From Allobosea sp. WAO (GTDB taxonomy: Bacteria; Pseudomonadota; Alphaproteobacteria; Rhizobiales; Beijerinckiaceae): a DNA stretch of 64,000 bases. The position numbers were made by a program, and so were the translations under genes. The notes under the pieces are model-generated. The model did no database searches and had not been told where the DNA came from. It saw only the letters and a program-made list of their open reading frames with translations. Positions 43,354 through 51,939 of the stretch are shown piece after piece. Position 1 is the first letter of the stretch. Each line of letters starts with the position of its first letter. The stretch is taken from the NCBI RefSeq assembly GCF_001509835.1, contig NZ_JXTJ01000007.1:186001-250000 (forward strand), in the 5' to 3' direction.

Positions 43354-43514
43354 ACCCAGGGCGTCACCTGGCGCGAAGTGGCTGCCTATCCCTTTGCGAA
43401 AGCGTCATAATAGCCGGAAAAACAGCCTCCGCTTCCCGGCCCGGTGCTCGCGGCGATTGCGCAGCCCGAGGTCTCGGGCTACCAGCAAACCCCATCCTAC
43501 TGGAGAGATAGGTC

Positions 43515-43865
43515 ATGAGCATCAAGCGCATCGCCCCCGGCCCCCGCATGTCCAAGGCTGTCGTGCACGGCGACACCGTCTACCTGGCCGGTCAGGTCGC
43601 CGACAAGGCGGCGGGCAAGAGCGTCGCCGAGCAGACCAAGGAGATCCTCGGGATCATCGACGGTCTGCTGGCCGAGGCCGGCTCCGACAAGAGCAAGCTG
43701 CTGATGGTCAACATCTGGCTCTCCGACATGTCGACCTTCGCCGAGATGAACGGCGTCTGGGATTCCTGGGTCTCGCAGGGCAACACCCCCGGCCGCGCCA
43801 CTGTCGAGGCCAAGCTCGCCGGCCCGCAGTTCACCGTCGAGATCGCGGTCATCGCCGCCCGCTGA
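43515..43865 (+). CDS. RidA-family protein
   Basis: A 116-residue YjgF/YER057c/UK114-fold protein. RidA enzymes hydrolyse reactive enamine/imine intermediates made by PLP enzymes. Seen here are VYLAGQVAD, EILGIIDGLLAEAGSDKSKLLMVNIWLSDM, read in parts, and PGRATVEAKLAGPQFTVEI. The Arg that binds the carboxylate in RidA is probably the one in GRATVEA. GGAGAG precedes the ATG. The TPR-like gene starts 26 bases later on the same strand. Confidence 0.9.
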   Translation: MSIKRIAPGPRMSKAVVHGDTVYLAGQVADKAAGKSVAEQTKEILGIIDGLLAEAGSDKSKLLMVNIWLSDMSTFAEMNGVWDSWVSQGNTPGRATVEAKLAGPQFTVEIAVIAAR

Positions 43866-43891
43866 AACAGACCGACATAGGGCCCGCGCGC

Positions 43892-45280
43892 ATGAACCAG
43901 GAAATCACTGCCATCCTGGCGCGGGTCTCGCAGCGCGAGGGCGTGCCCCCCGCGCTGCTGCTGGCCGTGCTCGCGGCGATGGGCGGAGCCTCCGGCAAGC
44001 CCGATTTCAGCCGCATCGAGCATGATCTCAGGCGCAAGGCCGGTGAATTCCGTGCCTTGCGCGAGCGCCTCCTGAAATCCTCCGCCGCCGACCCGGAGCT
44101 CGACCGACTGCGCGCCGACGCCGCGCGCTCGCTCACCGAAGGCCGTTTCGCCGAGGCCGACCGGGCGCTCGCCCAGGCCGAGCTGCGCAATCTCGACGGC
44201 ACGGTCGCACTCGACAAGATGTCGAAGGAGAAGCTGCTCGCCGCCGCAGCCGGGCGCGCCGATCGCGGCGCTGTCGCGATGCTGCGCCTCAATGCGCAGG
44301 CCTATCACGATGCCGCCCAGCGCTTTGGCGAGGCTGCGCTGATCGCAGCTTCCGCCGATCCCGACCAGGCCCGCATCTATGCCTGGCTCCAGGGCGACGC
44401 GCTCGCCCGGGTCGGCGCCGATTTCCGCGACAAGGCCGGCTTCAACGCCTCGATCGCGCATTTCCGGGCGATGCTGAGCAAGCTCGACAATTTCGACGAG
44501 ACCGTGCCCTGGGCGGCGACGCAGCAGCGCCTGGCGCGGGCGATCAATGGGCTGGCGCGCCTGCAGGGCGACCGGCGGCTGACCCGCCAGGCGATCGAGA
44601 TCTACCGCACCGTTCTCGACGACCTCACCCAGAAGCAGGCTCCGGCGCTCTGGGCCGCGATCCAGAGCCGCTTCGGCGAAGCCCTGACCTCGCTCGGCGA
44701 GGCCGAGGACGATGCCGCCCTCCTGGAGGAAGGCATCGCCGCCTTGCGCGCCTCGCTTTCGGCGATGGAGCGCAGCGCCATGCCGGCGGAGTGGACGCGG
44801 CTGAACTTCGAGCTCGGCAGGGCCTATGTCGCGCTCGGCCTGCGCGCCAGCGGCGCAGCGGCGCTGGAAGCGGCGATCAATGCCTTCAAGCGCGTGCTCG
44901 ACGACTGGCAGCAGACCAGCCGCCCGCTCGAATGGGCCGAGGTGCAGGACCGGATCGGTGCCGCCCTTTGCGGCCTTGCCGCCTATTACCGCGAGCCCGT
45001 GGTGCTCGAGGAGGCGATCGCCGCCTTCGACGCGGCCTTGCTGGAACGGCGCCGCGAGATCGTGCCCGCGCTCTGGGCCGAGAGCGCCGGCAACCGCGCC
45101 GATGCCCGGCTCCGGCTCGCCGAGCAGCTCGGCGAGCGCCAGATAGCCGAAACCGCCGCCGCCGAGCTGATGGGCGCGATCGAAACCCTGCGTGGCCTCG
45201 GCCTCGCCGCCGACGCCAAACGCTTCGAACCGGCGCTGATCCGCGCCGGAACCCTGGTCAGCAAGCTGCGTCAGGCCTGA
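43892..45280 (+). CDS. TPR-like helical repeat protein of unknown function
   Basis: A 462-residue Ala/Leu/Arg-rich protein made almost entirely of helices. Repeating units such as WAAIQSRFGEALTSLGE, WTRLNFELGRAYVALGL and WAEVQDRIGAALCGLA are spaced about 60 residues apart in the C-terminal half, a tetratricopeptide-like solenoid. No signal peptide or catalytic domain is visible. It likely mediates protein contacts. It follows ridA closely, so the two may be co-transcribed. Its last ten bases overlap the convergent aminotransferase gene. Confidence 0.75.
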   Translation: MNQEITAILARVSQREGVPPALLLAVLAAMGGASGKPDFSRIEHDLRRKAGEFRALRERLLKSSAADPELDRLRADAARSLTEGRFAEADRALAQAELRNLDGTVALDKMSKEKLLAAAAGRADRGAVAMLRLNAQAYHDAAQRFGEAALIAASADPDQARIYAWLQGDALARVGADFRDKAGFNASIAHFRAMLSKLDNFDETVPWAATQQRLARAINGLARLQGDRRLTRQAIEIYRTVLDDLTQKQAPALWAAIQSRFGEALTSLGEAEDDAALLEEGIAALRASLSAMERSAMPAEWTRLNFELGRAYVALGLRASGAAALEAAINAFKRVLDDWQQTSRPLEWAEVQDRIGAALCGLAAYYREPVVLEEAIAAFDAALLERRREIVPALWAESAGNRADARLRLAEQLGERQIAETAAAELMGAIETLRGLGLAADAKRFEPALIRAGTLVSKLRQA

Positions 45281-46425
45281 GCGAGATCAGCGCTTGCGAG
45301 CCGCTCCAGCGCCGAATCCAGCGTGGCATCGTGCTTGGCGAAGCAGAAGCGCACGACATTGCGCACCGCGCCCTCGGCATAGAAGGCGCTGACCGGGATC
45401 GCCGCGACGCCGTTCTCGGTGACGAGGCGCTGGCACCAGGCGACGTCGTCGTTCTCACCGAGCGGGGCGATGTCGACATTGAGGAAATAGGTGCCCTTGC
45501 TCGGCAGCACGCTGTAGCCGAGATCGGTGAGCCCCTTGGCGAAACGGTCGCGTGAGCGCTGGAAATCGGCGCGCACGCCCTCGAAATAGCCGTCCTCCTT
45601 GCCGAGGCCGTAGGCGACGGCGGCCTGCAGGTTCGGCGGGGTGGTGAAGGTGATGTACTGGTGCGCCTTGGCGAGCACGCGCATCAGCTCGGGCGCCGCC
45701 ATGACCATGCCGACCTTCCAGCCGGTCAGCGAGAAGATCTTGCCGGCCGAGGAAATCTTGACGGTGCGCTCGCGCATGCCGGGGCGGCTCATCAGCGGCC
45801 GGTGGCGGTGGCCGTCGAAGACGACATGCTCCCAGACCTCGTCGCAGATCGCGACCGCGTCGTGGCGCCGGCAGAAATCGGCGAGCAGGTCGAGGTCGGC
45901 GTCGCTGAAGATGGTCGCGGTCGGGTTCAGCGGATTGTTGAACAGCACGACTCTGGTCTTCGGCGAGAAGGCCTGCGCCAGCGCCTCCTCCGAGAGGCCG
46001 AAATGCGGCGGCTTCAGCGTCACGAACTTGGGAATGCCGCCGGCCCGGCGGACGAGCGGCACATAGGCGTCGTACATCGGCTCGAACAGCACGACCTCGT
46101 CGCCGGGCGAGACCAGCGCCATCAGGGCTCCGGCGATCGCCTCGGTCGCGCCGGAGGTCACCATGACCTCGGTGTCGGGATCGAGATCGAGCCCCTGCCA
46201 GTGCTTGAAATGCGTCGCCGTCGCCTTGCGCAATTCGGGCAGGCCCATCATCGGCGGATACTGGTTCCAGCCGCCCATGACCGCATCGGCAGCCTTGCGC
46301 CGGACATCCTCCGGACCGGGATCGTCGGGGAAACCCTGGCCGAGATTGACGGCCCGGTGTTCGTTCGCGAGCCGCGACATCACCTCGAAGACGCTGGTCT
46401 GGAGAGCGGAGAAGATCGGATTCAT
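45271..46425 (-). CDS. Class I/II PLP-dependent aminotransferase
   Basis: A 384-residue fold-type I aminotransferase. VNLGQGFPDDPGPEDV, the cofactor segment VTSGATEAIAGA, NNPLNPT and the PLP lysine in ISSAGKIFSLTGWKVG are all present. The pattern is nearest to the YbdL/kynurenine aminotransferase-like group, so methionine or aromatic amino acids are possible substrates. The ATG at 46425 has no good ribosome-binding site. A RidA gene lies 1.4 kb away, which fits with PLP chemistry but proves no link. Confidence 0.85.
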   Translation of the reverse strand: MNPIFSALQTSVFEVMSRLANEHRAVNLGQGFPDDPGPEDVRRKAADAVMGGWNQYPPMMGLPELRKATATHFKHWQGLDLDPDTEVMVTSGATEAIAGALMALVSPGDEVVLFEPMYDAYVPLVRRAGGIPKFVTLKPPHFGLSEEALAQAFSPKTRVVLFNNPLNPTATIFSDADLDLLADFCRRHDAVAICDEVWEHVVFDGHRHRPLMSRPGMRERTVKISSAGKIFSLTGWKVGMVMAAPELMRVLAKAHQYITFTTPPNLQAAVAYGLGKEDGYFEGVRADFQRSRDRFAKGLTDLGYSVLPSKGTYFLNVDIAPLGENDDVAWCQRLVTENGVAAIPVSAFYAEGAVRNVVRFCFAKHDATLDSALERLASADLAQA

Positions 46426-46811
46426 CGCGGCGTCATGCAGTCGGCTGGAGAGCCGGATGCTGCGCGACCAAAGCGCCCTGCGCTTCGAGCCCGCGACGCA
46501 AATCCGTCCCTCGTCGGAGAAATGGGAGCGTCCCGAGAAACGCTTGTCGCCTCGGTCCGCTCCTGGCGGCAGCGCGGCCATAGCATGCGTCGCCGCGGTT
46601 CGCACGCGCCAGAAATCGCTTTGAAGACTATGGAATGAAGAATGTTGACATTCGTCAGCGATCAGTATTTTCTCGCCCTCAGCCGATTCACGACAGCGGC
46701 CTGCGGTTTCTTCGCCCCTTTGAGGCTGCAGGATGCTGACGTGGGTCGGTGAGCTTTTTTCAGGACAGCCCATCTGCTTGCCGCCGTCGGCGCCCGCGCC
46801 TATCAGGCGCC
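46426..46811. other. Divergent intergenic region between the aminotransferase and cobQ
   Basis: 386 bases without a supported gene. TTGACA lies at 46645-46650 in the cobQ direction, but the TATTTT that follows is only 15 bases away, so the promoter is doubtful. I looked for a cobalamin riboswitch before cobQ and saw no B12-box-like sequence. Confidence 0.5.
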
Positions 46812-48302
46812 ATGACCCAGCTTCGCCCCACCCCCGCGCTGATGGTGCTCGGCACCGGTTCGAATGTCGGCAAGTCGCTGCTGGTCGCAGGCCTGTGCCG
46901 GCTCTTCGCCGATCGCGGGCTGAAAGTGCGTCCGTTCAAGCCGCAGAACATGTCGAACAATGCCGCGGCGACGCCGCTCGGCGAGATCGGCCGCGCGCAG
47001 GCGCTGCAGGCGCGCGCCGCCCGCATCGCCCCGCATGTCGACATGAACCCGGTGCTGCTCAAGCCGGAGAGCAATACCGGCAGCCAGATCGTGCTGCAGG
47101 GCCGCGTCGCCGGGCACCTCTCCTCCGGCGACTTCTCGCGACGCGGCGATTTCCTGCCCAAGGTGCTGGAGAGCTTCGACCGGCTCTGCGACGGCGCCGA
47201 TCTCGCCATCGTCGAAGGCGCGGGCTCGCCGGCCGAGACGAACTTGCGCGCCCGCGACATCGCCAATCTCGGCTTCGCCCGTGCAGCCGGGGTGCCGGCG
47301 GTTCTGGTAGGCGACATCGACCGTGGCGGGGTCATCGCGAGCCTCGTCGGCACGCATGCGGTGCTGGACGAGGCCGACCGGGCGATGATCCGCGCCTTCG
47401 CGATCAACCGCTTCCGCGGCGATGTCGGCCTGTTCCGCGAGGGCATCACGACGATCGAGGCGGCCACCGGCTGGCCCGCGCTCGGCATCGTGCCCTGGTT
47501 CCCGCAGGCGGCGCGCCTGCCGGCCGAGGACGGGCTCGACCTCGGGCGCGACGCCCGCCGCCCGGGTGCGGCGCTCAAGGTCGTGGTACCGGTGCTGCCG
47601 GGCATCTCGAATTTCGACGATCTCGACCCGCTGAAGCAGGAGCCCGAGATCGACCTCGTGCTGGTGGGCCCCGGCCAGCCGCTGCCGGGCGATGCCGCCC
47701 TCGTCATCCTGCCGGGCTCGAAGACGACGCTGCGCGACCTCGCGCGGCTGCGCAGCGAGGGCTGGGACATCGACATCCTCGCCCATCACCGGCGCGGCGG
47801 GCATGTGCTCGGCCTGTGCGGCGGCTACCAGATGCTCGGCCGCGTGGTGCGCGATCCGCTCGGCCTCGAAGGCCCGCCGGGCGAAGCGCCCGGCCTCGGC
47901 CTGCTCGACATCGAAACCGAGCTCACGCCCGACAAGACGGTGCGCGAGGTTGCGGCGGTGCATGCGGAAAGCGGCGCGACCGGGCAGGCCTACGAGATCC
48001 ATCTCGGCGCCAGTTCCGGGCCGGACACGGACCGCGCACCCTTCCGGGTCGCAGGCACACCGGAGGGCGCGCAGAGCCGCGACGGGCGCGTCACCGGGAC
48101 CTATCTGCACGGCGTGCTCGCCTCCGACCCGCTGCGCGCCGCCTGGCTCGGTGGCGTCGCGGAGCGTGGGCTCACCGCCGGGCCGGGTTACGAGGCCGGC
48201 GTCGAGGCCGCGCTCGATGCGCTCGCAGCCCATCTGGCCGCGCATCTCGACATCGCAGCGTTGCTTGCCCTGGCGCGTTCGCGCAGCATCGTGATTTCGT
48301 GA
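46812..48302 (+). CDS. cobQ: Cobyric acid synthase CobQ
   Basis: A 496-residue glutamine-dependent amidase that amidates four side chains of the corrin ring in vitamin B12 synthesis. The ATP-binding start is [21 protein letters not shown], followed by [10 protein letters not shown]. The C-terminal glutaminase part has the nucleophile in [12 protein letters not shown] and a late GTYLHG histidine. Length is typical. The start at 46812 matches the conserved N-terminus. No other cob gene is in the window. Confidence 0.95.
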   Translation: MTQLRPTPALMVLGTGSNVGKSLLVAGLCRLFADRGLKVRPFKPQNMSNNAAATPLGEIGRAQALQARAARIAPHVDMNPVLLKPESNTGSQIVLQGRVAGHLSSGDFSRRGDFLPKVLESFDRLCDGADLAIVEGAGSPAETNLRARDIANLGFARAAGVPAVLVGDIDRGGVIASLVGTHAVLDEADRAMIRAFAINRFRGDVGLFREGITTIEAATGWPALGIVPWFPQAARLPAEDGLDLGRDARRPGAALKVVVPVLPGISNFDDLDPLKQEPEIDLVLVGPGQPLPGDAALVILPGSKTTLRDLARLRSEGWDIDILAHHRRGGHVLGLCGGYQMLGRVVRDPLGLEGPPGEAPGLGLLDIETELTPDKTVREVAAVHAESGATGQAYEIHLGASSGPDTDRAPFRVAGTPEGAQSRDGRVTGTYLHGVLASDPLRAAWLGGVAERGLTAGPGYEAGVEAALDALAAHLAAHLDIAALLALARSRSIVIS

Positions 48303-48357
48303 CCTTGCGTCAAGAAATTGTCAGGAGCGCCTGAATAAAGCGAGCCAAGTCAAATTG

Positions 48358-48387
48358 TTGACGATTGACGAAAAACGTCATAATGAC
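48358..48387 (+). promoter_or_regulatory. Promoter/operator candidate of the TetR gene
   Basis: TTGACG (48358-48363) and ATAATG (48380-48385), 16 bases apart, could be a promoter. Across them lie TGACG-AAAAA-CGTCA (48366-48380) and the perfect palindrome GTCATAATGAC (48377-48387). TetR-family proteins often bind such palindromes over their own promoter. The sequences are seen; the operator role is inferred. Confidence 0.45.
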
Positions 48388-48437
48388 TGATGGCGTCCTT
48401 TCGACACGAGAACAACCGGAGCGGGAAGCCGCTTGGC

Positions 48438-49034
48438 ATGACCAGTTTAGAGCGCGATACCAGGCAGGACATCGTCGATGTCGCCGAGCGGTTCTTCCGC
48501 CAGATCGGCTATCAGAAGACCACCGTCGCAGACATCGCCAAGTCGCTGCGGATGAGCCCCGCCAACGTCTATCGCTTCTTCGATTCCAAGAAGGCGATCA
48601 ACGAGGCCGTCGCCGAACGCTCGATGGCCGAGCTCGAGGCGCTTGTGACGGCGATCGCGGCCGAGAAGCGCCCGGCGGCCGAGCGGCTGCGCGAGATCCT
48701 GACCACGACCTGCCGGCTCAACTCGGCCCGCTATCTCGACAATCAGCGGCTCCACGAAATGGTCGCCTGCGCCATGGAGGAGAGCTGGGACGTCATTCGC
48801 GCCCATGTCGAGCGCTATGATGCGATCCTGCGCGGCGTCGTCGCCGACGGCATGGCCAAGGGCGAATTCACGCCCGGCGATGCGCGCATCGCGACCTATT
48901 GCGTCCGCGCCGCGATGATCCGCTTCTGCAACCCGCTGCTGCTTACCCAGTGCGGCGCCCTGCCCGGCCCCGATGTCGACGAGATGGTCGATTTCGTTCT
49001 CGCCGGCCTCGGGCACCGGGCGCCTGCCGTCTGA
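48438..49034 (+). CDS. TetR/AcrR family transcriptional regulator
   Basis: A 198-residue repressor-type protein. The N-terminal helix-turn-helix is DIVDVAERFFRQIGYQKTTVADIAKSLRMSPANVYRFFDSKKAI, read in parts (about residues 9-55), and the C-terminal ligand domain is helical. I chose the ATG at 48438 (MTSLERDTRQ) with GGGAAG upstream; an ATG at 48390 adds 16 residues but has no ribosome-binding site and would overlap the likely operator. The CapD-like gene follows 84 bases later. Confidence 0.88.
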   Translation: MTSLERDTRQDIVDVAERFFRQIGYQKTTVADIAKSLRMSPANVYRFFDSKKAINEAVAERSMAELEALVTAIAAEKRPAAERLREILTTTCRLNSARYLDNQRLHEMVACAMEESWDVIRAHVERYDAILRGVVADGMAKGEFTPGDARIATYCVRAAMIRFCNPLLLTQCGALPGPDVDEMVDFVLAGLGHRAPAV

Positions 49035-49118
49035 ACGACAGGCTTATCGACGGGAAAGCGATCCCGCCGCCTGCCTTGCGTTGACAAGGCCTCACGGGAG
49101 CGGGATACCCCGCCGCGC

Positions 49119-51086
49119 ATGCTGAAACTCACCAAACAAGGCGCCAAGAAGCTCGCCGTGATCGTCCACGACCTGGCGATGACGGCACTGGCGATTCTGT
49201 TCGTCTTCGCGGTCCGCTTCGAGGGCGCGCAGTTCGACGAGCGCATGCGCGACCTGCCGAGCTTCCTGCCGTTCTTCGTGGCCTATGCCGGCATCGTCTA
49301 CTGGTTCTTCCAGCTCTACCGCTCGAAATGGCGCTTCGCCTCGCTGCCGGACCTGTCCAACATCGTCCGGGCCGTGACCATCCTGGCGCTGACTCTCCTG
49401 GTCGTCGACTATGTGCTCGTCGCACCGAACCTCTACGGCTATTTCTACTTCGGCAAGATCGCGATCCTCCTCTACTGGCTGGTCCAGGCCGCCCTGCTCG
49501 GCGGCCCGCGTCTGGCCTATCGCTACTTCAAATACTCGCGCTCGAAGCAGCATGCCGCCCGCGAGGCGACGCTGCCGGCGCTGCTGCTCGGCCGCAGCGC
49601 CGATGTCGAGGTGGTGATTCGCGCCATGGAGGCCGGCACGATGGGCAAGATGCGCCCGGTCGGCATCCTGACGCCGCGCAAGGACGATCTCGGCCAGTCG
49701 ATCCGCGGCGTGCCGGTGCTGGGGCTGCTCTCGCAGATCGAGCAGATCGCGACCGACGCCTCCGAGCGCGGCGAGCCCTTCCGGCGCATCGTCGCGGCGC
49801 CGAGCGCGCTGCTGCCCGAGGCCGAGCCCGACCAATGGCTGGCGCGGACCCGCAAGCTCGCCATCCCGATCTCGCGACTCGATACGCTCGGCGAGGGCAT
49901 GCGCGGCAGCGAGCTCGCGCCGCTCGAGATCGAGGACCTCCTGGTGCGCCCCTCGGTCAAGATCGACCGCGAGCGGCTGGAAGGCTTCCTGAAGGGCAAA
50001 CGCGTCATCGTCACCGGCGGCGGCGGCTCGATCGGCTCCGAGATCTGCCTGCGCTGCGCCGCCTTCGGCGCCGCCGAGCTCCTGGTTGTCGAGAGTTCGG
50101 AGCCGGCGCTGTTCCATGTCACCGAGGCGCTCGCCGCGCAGGACCTGCCGATGCGCGTCACCGGGGCACTCGCCGATGTCCGCGACGAGGCCCGGATCGG
50201 CCCGCTGTTCAAGACCTTTGCGCCCGATATCGTGATCCATGCGGCGGCGCTGAAGCACGTGCCCTATCTCGAGGCGGACTGGGGCGAGGGGATCAAGACC
50301 AACATCTTCGGCTCGGTCACCGTCACCGAGGCGGCGATCGCAGCGGGCGCCGGCATCTTCGTGATGATCTCGACCGACAAGGCGATCGAGCCGGTCTCGA
50401 TGCTCGGCGCGACCAAGCGCTTCGCCGAGATGTATGCGCAGGCGCGCGACGCCGAATTCGCCGCCGGCAATCGCGGCATGCGCCTCGTCGCCGTGCGCTT
50501 CGGCAACGTGCTCGGCTCGGTCGGCTCGGTGGTCCCGAAGTTCAAGGCGCAGATCGAGCGCGGCGGGCCGGTCACCGTGACCAGCCCGGACATGATCCGC
50601 TATTTCATGACCATCCGCGAGGCCTGCGACCTCGTGCTGAGCGCCGCCTCGCACGCGCCCGAGCATGACGCTGCCGACGACCGCGCTGCCGTCTACGTGC
50701 TGAAGATGGGCCAGCCGCTGAAGATCATCGATCTCGCCGAGCGCATGATCCGCCTCGCCGGCTACGAGCCCGGCACGGATATCGAGATCGCGGTCACCGG
50801 CGTGCGGCCGGGTGAGCGCCTGAACGAGATCCTGTTCGCCAAGGACGAGCCGATGACCGAGACCGGGCTCGACGGGGTGATGGCGGCCAAGCCGATCTTC
50901 GCCGGGCGCGAGCGCATGCTCGCCTGGCTGGAAGAGCTGGAGCACGCCGTCGCCGCCCATGACCGGCGCGGAGCCGAAGCGGTGCTGGACGAAGCGATCC
51001 CGGACTTCAGACTTCGCCAGCCGGCGACGCCACCAGCCGCGCCAGCGCAGCTTTCGTCGCAATCCGCGGCTGCCAGCCAGCGCTGA
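49119..51086 (+). CDS. CapD/WbpM-like nucleotide-sugar epimerase/dehydratase
   Basis: A 655-residue protein of surface-polysaccharide synthesis. Four membrane segments lie in residues 10-130, then a CoA-binding-like Rossmann region (about 150-260), then an SDR domain with VTGGGGSIGSEICLR (GGGGSIGSE at 300-308). The active-site region reads STDKAIEPVSMLGATKRFAE: the lysine is Lys433, but four residues earlier there is Leu429 where Tyr or Met is usual. UDP-HexNAc 4,6-dehydratase is the likely activity by family. The last 80 bases overlap the next gene on the other strand. Confidence 0.88.
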   Translation: MLKLTKQGAKKLAVIVHDLAMTALAILFVFAVRFEGAQFDERMRDLPSFLPFFVAYAGIVYWFFQLYRSKWRFASLPDLSNIVRAVTILALTLLVVDYVLVAPNLYGYFYFGKIAILLYWLVQAALLGGPRLAYRYFKYSRSKQHAAREATLPALLLGRSADVEVVIRAMEAGTMGKMRPVGILTPRKDDLGQSIRGVPVLGLLSQIEQIATDASERGEPFRRIVAAPSALLPEAEPDQWLARTRKLAIPISRLDTLGEGMRGSELAPLEIEDLLVRPSVKIDRERLEGFLKGKRVIVTGGGGSIGSEICLRCAAFGAAELLVVESSEPALFHVTEALAAQDLPMRVTGALADVRDEARIGPLFKTFAPDIVIHAAALKHVPYLEADWGEGIKTNIFGSVTVTEAAIAAGAGIFVMISTDKAIEPVSMLGATKRFAEMYAQARDAEFAAGNRGMRLVAVRFGNVLGSVGSVVPKFKAQIERGGPVTVTSPDMIRYFMTIREACDLVLSAASHAPEHDAADDRAAVYVLKMGQPLKIIDLAERMIRLAGYEPGTDIEIAVTGVRPGERLNEILFAKDEPMTETGLDGVMAAKPIFAGRERMLAWLEELEHAVAAHDRRGAEAVLDEAIPDFRLRQPATPPAAPAQLSSQSAAASQR

Positions 51087-51939
51087 GCAGGGCATCGGGC
51101 GACGCCACCAGCCCGCCCGTGAGCCGCTCATAGACTCCCGGACGACCGAGGAGGCGCGCCGCGAGCCTGAGCAGGGCCGGCGGCACCGCGATCAGCCCCG
51201 GCCGACGCCCGAGCCCGGCGCGCATCGCCGCGAGCATCTCCGCCACGCCGAGCGCACCGGGGTCGGAGACGATGTAGCTGCGACGAGCTGGGCAGGCTTC
51301 GCTCAAGGCGAAGATCACGGCGCCGCAAAGATTCTCGACTGCGAGCAGCGAGCGCGGCGCCTTGAGACCGCCGAGCGGCAGCGAAAAGGGCAGGCGCGCC
51401 AGCCTGACCAGGCCGGCCATGTTGGCCTTGACCCCCGGCCCGTAGACCAGAACCGGCCGCAGGGCGACCCAGTCGAGATCGCGCTCCGCCAGCCCCTGCT
51501 CGGCCGCCAGCTTGGAGCGACCATAGGCGTCGGTCGGCGCGGGCGCATCGCGTTCGCTCAGCGGCCGGTCGCTGGCCGGGCCGCTCTGCGCCCGGATCGA
51601 GGACAGGAAGACGAAGCGGGCGACACCAGCCTCCCGCGCGGCATCGGCGAGCGCCAGGGTCGCGTCCGTGTTGACGAGACGATAGGCCTCCTCCGGCAAT
51701 TCGGAATCGGCATGGGCAAGACCGGCGCCATGGACGACATGGCGGACACCGGCCAGTGCGGCGCCCCAGTCCACCCGGCCGGCCAGGTCGCCGATGACGG
51801 TCTGCTCGATCCCGGCGACATCCGGCTCCGGGCGCCGGACTGCCGCCCGTACCTTGTAACCTGCGGCCGAAAGCTCGCGCAGGAGGTGGCGGCCGACAAA
51901 GCCGCTCGCCCCGGTGACGAGGACGCGCTCGCCGCTCAT
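51007..51939 (-). CDS. NAD-dependent epimerase/dehydratase (extended SDR)
   Basis: A 310-residue extended-SDR enzyme. The cofactor motif is VLVTGASGFVGRHLLREL, and the catalytic site is near DAYGRSKLAAEQ (YxxxK) with Ser in FLSSIRA. The substrate is probably a nucleotide sugar, for example a 4-keto-HexNAc made by the CapD-like enzyme and used by the WecA-like transferase. Pairing of such a reductase with a WecA-like transferase is typical of O-antigen loci. Its start overlaps the transferase stop (ATGA). Its 3' end is antisense to the CapD-like gene for 80 bases. Confidence 0.87.
   Translation of the reverse strand: MSGERVLVTGASGFVGRHLLRELSAAGYKVRAAVRRPEPDVAGIEQTVIGDLAGRVDWGAALAGVRHVVHGAGLAHADSELPEEAYRLVNTDATLALADAAREAGVARFVFLSSIRAQSGPASDRPLSERDAPAPTDAYGRSKLAAEQGLAERDLDWVALRPVLVYGPGVKANMAGLVRLARLPFSLPLGGLKAPRSLLAVENLCGAVIFALSEACPARRSYIVSDPGALGVAEMLAAMRAGLGRRPGLIAVPPALLRLAARLLGRPGVYERLTGGLVASPDALLSAGWQPRIATKAALARLVASPAGEV

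Noticed and set aside
46645..46671. Sigma70 promoter TTGACA / TATTTT for cobQ
   Set aside because: The spacer is only 15 bases and the -10 match is weak, so it was not listed as a feature.
46640..46811. Cobalamin riboswitch before cobQ
   Set aside because: No B12-box-like sequence or suitable aptamer stems were seen.
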